8,038 bases of DNA. Source: Nitrospinota bacterium (GTDB lineage Bacteria > UBA8248). The notes under the pieces are model-generated. The model searched no databases. It was given only the letters and a program-made list of their open reading frames with translations, and was not told the DNA's origin. The stretch is from positions 1 through 8,038 of the forward strand of contig JAPYQX010000127.1 in assembly GCA_029937135.1 (NCBI GenBank). Direction: 5' to 3'. Of this stretch, positions 5,386 through 8,038 are shown piece after piece. Each line of letters begins with the position of its first letter. The first letter of the stretch is position 1. The position numbers and the translations under genes are program-made.

Positions 5386-5414
5386 CGATTGATAATAAAT
5401 GTATTATGTTATCG
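5386..5414. promoter_or_regulatory. AT-rich dyad between the acyl-CoA synthetase and the DinB-like gene
   Basis: Nested arms CGAT/ATCG and ATAATA/TATTAT, centred near 5400, form an imperfect 29-base palindrome spanning the synthetase stop (5404-5406). On the minus strand it contains -10-like hexamers (CATAAT 5403-5408, TATTAT 5392-5397) with weak -35 candidates CTGATC or CTGAAT upstream. It is strikingly AT-rich against its surroundings and could be a promoter or operator for the DinB-like gene, or a stem at the end of the synthetase message. Confidence 0.4.
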
Positions 5415-7524
5415 AATTCAGCTTGATCAGGGCGTCCGCCGCGAGCCAGCGACCCCCCGAGTAGACGACCGGGTTGAGGTCGATCTCTGAAATTTCTCTT
5501 TCATAAGCGGCGGCCAGCCGCGAGAGGCGGGCGATGAGCGCGGCAAGGGCTTTCTCGTCGGTTGATGGCGCGCCCCGGAACCCCCGGAGAAGGCGCACGC
5601 CGCGCAGCGAGTCGATCATCCGCGCGGCGTCCGCCTCGGTGATCGGGGCCATGGCGAGGGCCACATCACCGTAAACTTCGGCGAGGACTCCCCCAATTCC
5701 GGCGAGCACCATGGGCCCGAAGGTGGCGTCGCGTACACTGCCGATAATCATCTCGGTCCCCGGCGCGTACTCTTCGACGAGCGCGCCTTCGATCAAAACG
5801 CCGGGAGCCTTCCCGGCAAGATCGCTCATCATCCCATCCCAGGCCCGCCGAAGTTCGTCTTCGCTCTGAAGGTTCAGACGCACCCCGCCGGCCTCGCTTT
5901 TGTGCGGGAGATAGGCCGAGACCGCCTTGAGGACGATTGGATACCCTATTCGTCCGGCGGCGCGGGCGGCTTCATCCGGGTCATTTGCCACCTCGCCGGC
6001 GGCTACTGGAATCCCCATCTCCCGGAGAAGCGCTTTGCTGTCTGCCTCCGAGAGGTTGATATCTTCCCCGGCCCTGAGATCGGAAAGCCGCTTGAGGATA
6101 GCCGGATCCGGGACCTCGGGATCAACTTTTTTCGCGCGTTTCATGACGCCCAGCCGGACGAGTCCTTTCACCGCCAGGAGCAGGCTCTCGGCGGTTTCCG
6201 CGACGGGGGCTTCCTCCTCGCGCAGAATTTCGATCCCCGACCGTCCAAGCTCTCCGGCCAGCCAGAGGTTCGGGAGCGGCTGCTTCGTGCTCCGGGAAAT
6301 CTCGACCAATTCCCGCGCCCGGTCCGCCGAGTGGGCGGAGGGGTGCGGCGTCGAAACCGGGATAACAAGATCGTAGGCGGGGTCTCCGAGAAAAAGGCGG
6401 ATCACCTCGCCGTAGCGCTCGGGCCGGCTGACAATTCCCCCGAGATCGACGGGGTTTCCGGTGGCGCCCATCTGAAGAAGGGGGGCGAGCCGGGTTTTCA
6501 GATCGGGGGAGGGTGTGGGCAGTGACAGGCCCAGCTCCTCGGAACGGTCCGCCAGCATGATCGCCGCGCCGCCCGAGTGGGTGATGATCCCCACACCGTC
6601 TCCCTCGGGAACCGGGGCCCGCGCCATGACCTCGGCCACCTCCAGAAGCTCTGCCGGGGTACGGACGGAGGCGATGCCCAGGGAATCAAAAACCGCCTCA
6701 AAAGTGCGCTGGGGGCCGGCGAGGGCGCCGGTGTGCGTCCGCATGATTCCGTGGCCGGCCCGGGTGCGGCCGATCTTGCAGGCGACGACGGGTTTTCCCG
6801 CCGCGCGGGCCGCATGGGCCGCCGCGATGAATCGCGGGCCGTCGCGCACGGTTTCGAGCAAAAGGGCGATGGCCCGGACATCGGGGCGCCCCACCAGGGC
6901 GGCGAATACTTCACTGAGTTCGATGTCGGCCTCGTTGCCGGTCGAGACGGAAATGGCGAGGCCGCCCCCCCGGTCGGCGGCGAGGTTGTGAATGAAGCTG
7001 CCCGTTCCCCCGCTCTGGGTGACGAGCCCGACGGGTCCGGGGCGGATTTCCGCCATCGGGCGCTCAAGGCAGGTCAGAAAGCTCAGAATCGTCCGTGCGC
7101 CGGGGTGGATGATTCCCGCCGAGTTGGGGCCGAGCAGCCGGACCCCTCCGGCGCGGGCGATATCGAGGACGCGGTTTTGAAGTGCCACACCTTCCTCGCC
7201 GGTTCCGGCGAAGCCGCCACTGAAAATAATGGCGCCGCCCGCTTTTTTCTCGCCGGCGGCTTCGAGGATCCCGGGAATCGAGGGTGGGGGAACGGCGAGG
7301 ATGATGGCGTCCGGCGAGGTGGGGAGCTCCCCCAGCGAGGGAAACATACTAACGCCCTCGACGGCGGGGGTCCGGGGGTGCACCCCCCATATCGGGCCCT
7401 CGAATCCGGCGGCCCGGAGGAACGAGAGTACGCGCCCGCCGTGTTTCGATTGATCGGCGGAGAGCCCCACGATGGCCACCGAGGCGGGGCGCAGAAGGCG
7501 GAAAAGAGAAGATGGTTGGGTCAC
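5404..7524 (-). CDS. ADP-forming (NDP-forming) acetate/acyl-CoA synthetase, fused alpha-beta
   Basis: This 706-residue cytoplasmic enzyme has the complete fused order of ADP-forming acyl-CoA synthetases. These are a CoA-binding Rossmann domain (about 8-135, SVAIVGLSAD at 15-24), a succinyl-CoA-ligase-like domain (about 160-300), a third ligase domain (about 308-460) and a C-terminal ATP-grasp domain (about 490-706). The phosphohistidine loop is intact (RTHTGALAG, H264). The ATP-grasp part has YPIVLKAVSAYLPHKSEAGG (528-547, H541), FGPMVLAGIGG (602-612) and EIDLNP (680-685). Such enzymes interconvert an organic acid, CoA and ATP with acyl-CoA, ADP and phosphate; the acid is not readable. No GNAT domain is fused, unlike Pat acetyltransferases. 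The start is GTG at 7524, right for the family's N-terminus, but its ribosome binding site is poor (AAAGG, 12 bases away). It lies 86 bases after a CitE-type lyase gene on the same strand. Confidence 0.95.
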   Translation of the reverse strand: MTQPSSLFRLLRPASVAIVGLSADQSKHGGRVLSFLRAAGFEGPIWGVHPRTPAVEGVSMFPSLGELPTSPDAIILAVPPPSIPGILEAAGEKKAGGAIIFSGGFAGTGEEGVALQNRVLDIARAGGVRLLGPNSAGIIHPGARTILSFLTCLERPMAEIRPGPVGLVTQSGGTGSFIHNLAADRGGGLAISVSTGNEADIELSEVFAALVGRPDVRAIALLLETVRDGPRFIAAAHAARAAGKPVVACKIGRTRAGHGIMRTHTGALAGPQRTFEAVFDSLGIASVRTPAELLEVAEVMARAPVPEGDGVGIITHSGGAAIMLADRSEELGLSLPTPSPDLKTRLAPLLQMGATGNPVDLGGIVSRPERYGEVIRLFLGDPAYDLVIPVSTPHPSAHSADRARELVEISRSTKQPLPNLWLAGELGRSGIEILREEEAPVAETAESLLLAVKGLVRLGVMKRAKKVDPEVPDPAILKRLSDLRAGEDINLSEADSKALLREMGIPVAAGEVANDPDEAARAAGRIGYPIVLKAVSAYLPHKSEAGGVRLNLQSEDELRRAWDGMMSDLAGKAPGVLIEGALVEEYAPGTEMIIGSVRDATFGPMVLAGIGGVLAEVYGDVALAMAPITEADAARMIDSLRGVRLLRGFRGAPSTDEKALAALIARLSRLAAAYEREISEIDLNPVVYSGGRWLAADALIKLNSIT

Positions 7525-7543
7525 GGGGGAGAGCGCCTTTCTA

Positions 7544-7573
7544 ATAGGGTATCGTTTAAAAAGTATTGGTCCA
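7544..7573 (-). promoter_or_regulatory. Weak promoter candidate before the acyl-CoA synthetase
   Basis: On the minus strand TTGGAC is followed by 17 bases and TACCCT. Each hexamer matches only half of the consensus, but the spacing is ideal and the 86-base gap is the most AT-rich in this part of the window. The synthetase may instead be read from the lyase promoter outside the window. Confidence 0.25.
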
Positions 7574-7618
7574 AGGAGATTGGGCTAAAAAGAATCGTAT
7601 AAAAAATCGGTTAAAAGG
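7551..7618. repeat. Three degenerate ATCG-TAAAA repeats between lyase and synthetase genes
   Basis: On the plus strand ATCGTTTAAAAAG (7551-7563), ATCGTATAAAAAA (7594-7606) and ATCGGTTAAAAGG (7606-7618) are near-copies of one 13-base unit, all in the same orientation. The last overlaps the lyase stop codon. They account for most of the AT-rich character of this gap. They could be binding sites or slippage products. Confidence 0.45.
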
Positions 7619-8038
7619 TCTCGGACTGAAAAGAGTCGGCGAGCGCGAGGATTTGCTCGGCCCGCTTGAGGTTGGCGTAGTCCACCATCATGCCGCGGAA
7701 TTCGACGGCGGCTTTTCCTTCGGCCTCGGCCCGCCGGAAAGCCTCGATGAGCCCCCGGTTGTAGTCGATCTCCTCGTCCGAGGGGGTGAAGACGGAGTGG
7801 ATGGCGGCGATCTGCTTCGGGTGGATGGCCATCTTGCCGGTGTACCCCATGTTCCGGGCGAGGCGGCACTCCCGGAGGAGGGCGGCTTCATCGCTCAAAT
7901 TCATGAAAACCCCGTCGAGGGGGAAATCGATCCCCGCCGCGCGGGCCTCGCAAACGAGCTTGCTCCTCGGGTAGAGGAAGGCTTCACCCTCGGGCGTCCA
8001 CCGGCCCCCGATGTCCACCATGAAGTCCCCTTCCTCGC
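7611..8038 (-). CDS. HpcH/HpaI aldolase-CitE family CoA-ester lyase, 5'-truncated by the window edge
   Basis: The frame is open to the right edge and stops at 7611-7613, so 141 complete C-terminal codons are visible. EEGDFMVDIGGRW is followed by YPRSKLVCEARAAGIDFPLD, then GVFMNLSDEAALLRECRLA, GYTGKMAIHPKQIAAIHSVF (the GK-x-x-IHP-x-Q signature of CitE and malyl-CoA lyases), TPSDEEI and GMMVDYANLKRAEQIL. Family members cleave or form C-C bonds in CoA esters such as citryl-, malyl- or citramalyl-CoA, with a magnesium ion. The metal-binding Glu and Asp lie in the missing N-terminal half. Usual length is about 290-330 residues, so roughly half is outside. An ATG at 8021 is internal, because conserved-looking sequence continues upstream of it. 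Its downstream neighbour makes acyl-CoA, which suggests linked substrates. Confidence 0.9.
   Translation of the reverse strand, partial: EEGDFMVDIGGRWTPEGEAFLYPRSKLVCEARAAGIDFPLDGVFMNLSDEAALLRECRLARNMGYTGKMAIHPKQIAAIHSVFTPSDEEIDYNRGLIEAFRRAEAEGKAAVEFRGMMVDYANLKRAEQILALADSFQSETF

Noticed and set aside
5404..7524. A Pat-type protein acetyltransferase.
   Set aside because: Pat proteins share the synthetase-like domains but carry a fused GNAT domain; the residues here end at the ATP-grasp domain, and the catalytic His residues are intact.
6577..7602. Long open frame opposite the acyl-CoA synthetase (about 340 codons).
   Set aside because: Same reasoning: low-complexity Gly/Arg-rich product, while the minus frame encodes a complete, well-conserved enzyme.

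Overview
The window is GC-rich, densely coded bacterial DNA. It is probably chromosomal, from a metabolically versatile environmental bacterium. It shows sigma70-like promoters, purine-rich ribosome binding sites, short intergenic gaps, and catabolic families (UxaA-type dehydratase, M20 amidohydrolase, ADP-forming acyl-CoA synthetase, CitE-type lyase, flavin/F420 oxidoreductases). I see no mobile element, phage gene, tRNA, rRNA or CRISPR array. I cannot name the organism from the sequence alone.

Layout. Two genes read rightwards: a luciferase-like (LLM) flavin/F420 oxidoreductase cut by the left edge (1-819) and a small PPOX-fold, F420-type oxidoreductase (886-1311). All other genes read leftwards. 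From right to left these are a CitE/HpcH-type CoA-ester lyase cut by the right edge (7611-8038), a 706-residue ADP-forming acyl-CoA synthetase (5404-7524), a DinB-like protein broken by a frameshift (4685-5360), a cyclic-nucleotide-binding-domain protein also broken by a one-base frameshift (4047-4536), and an apparent two-gene operon of a UxaA-family dehydratase (2639-3835) and an M20 amidohydrolase (1393-2607). The PPOX and M20 genes converge on 1312-1392, where the gene-end junction is duplicated.

Working together. The lyase and ADP-forming synthetase are adjacent and co-directional; a shared role in making and splitting an organic acyl-CoA is plausible. The dehydratase/amidohydrolase pair has its own well-formed promoter (TTGAGA-17-TAGAAT, 3988-4016, minus strand). 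Directly downstream of that promoter, in the untranslated leader, is an array of short CAGTG/GTCAC units built into three dyads (3920-3975). This is the least explained structure in the window. A joint pathway for the two operons is only a guess.

Other points of note. The M20 enzyme has Gly-Glu-His where the family has Asp-Glu-Glu. The UxaA homologue lacks the N-terminal SAF domain and several cysteines usual in the family. The cyclic-nucleotide domain has His in place of its phosphate-binding Arg. Two neighbouring genes each carry a one-base frameshift, which means either a small decaying island or local assembly error. No gene-free stretch exceeds 300 bases; the longest are 3836-4046 and 4537-4684.
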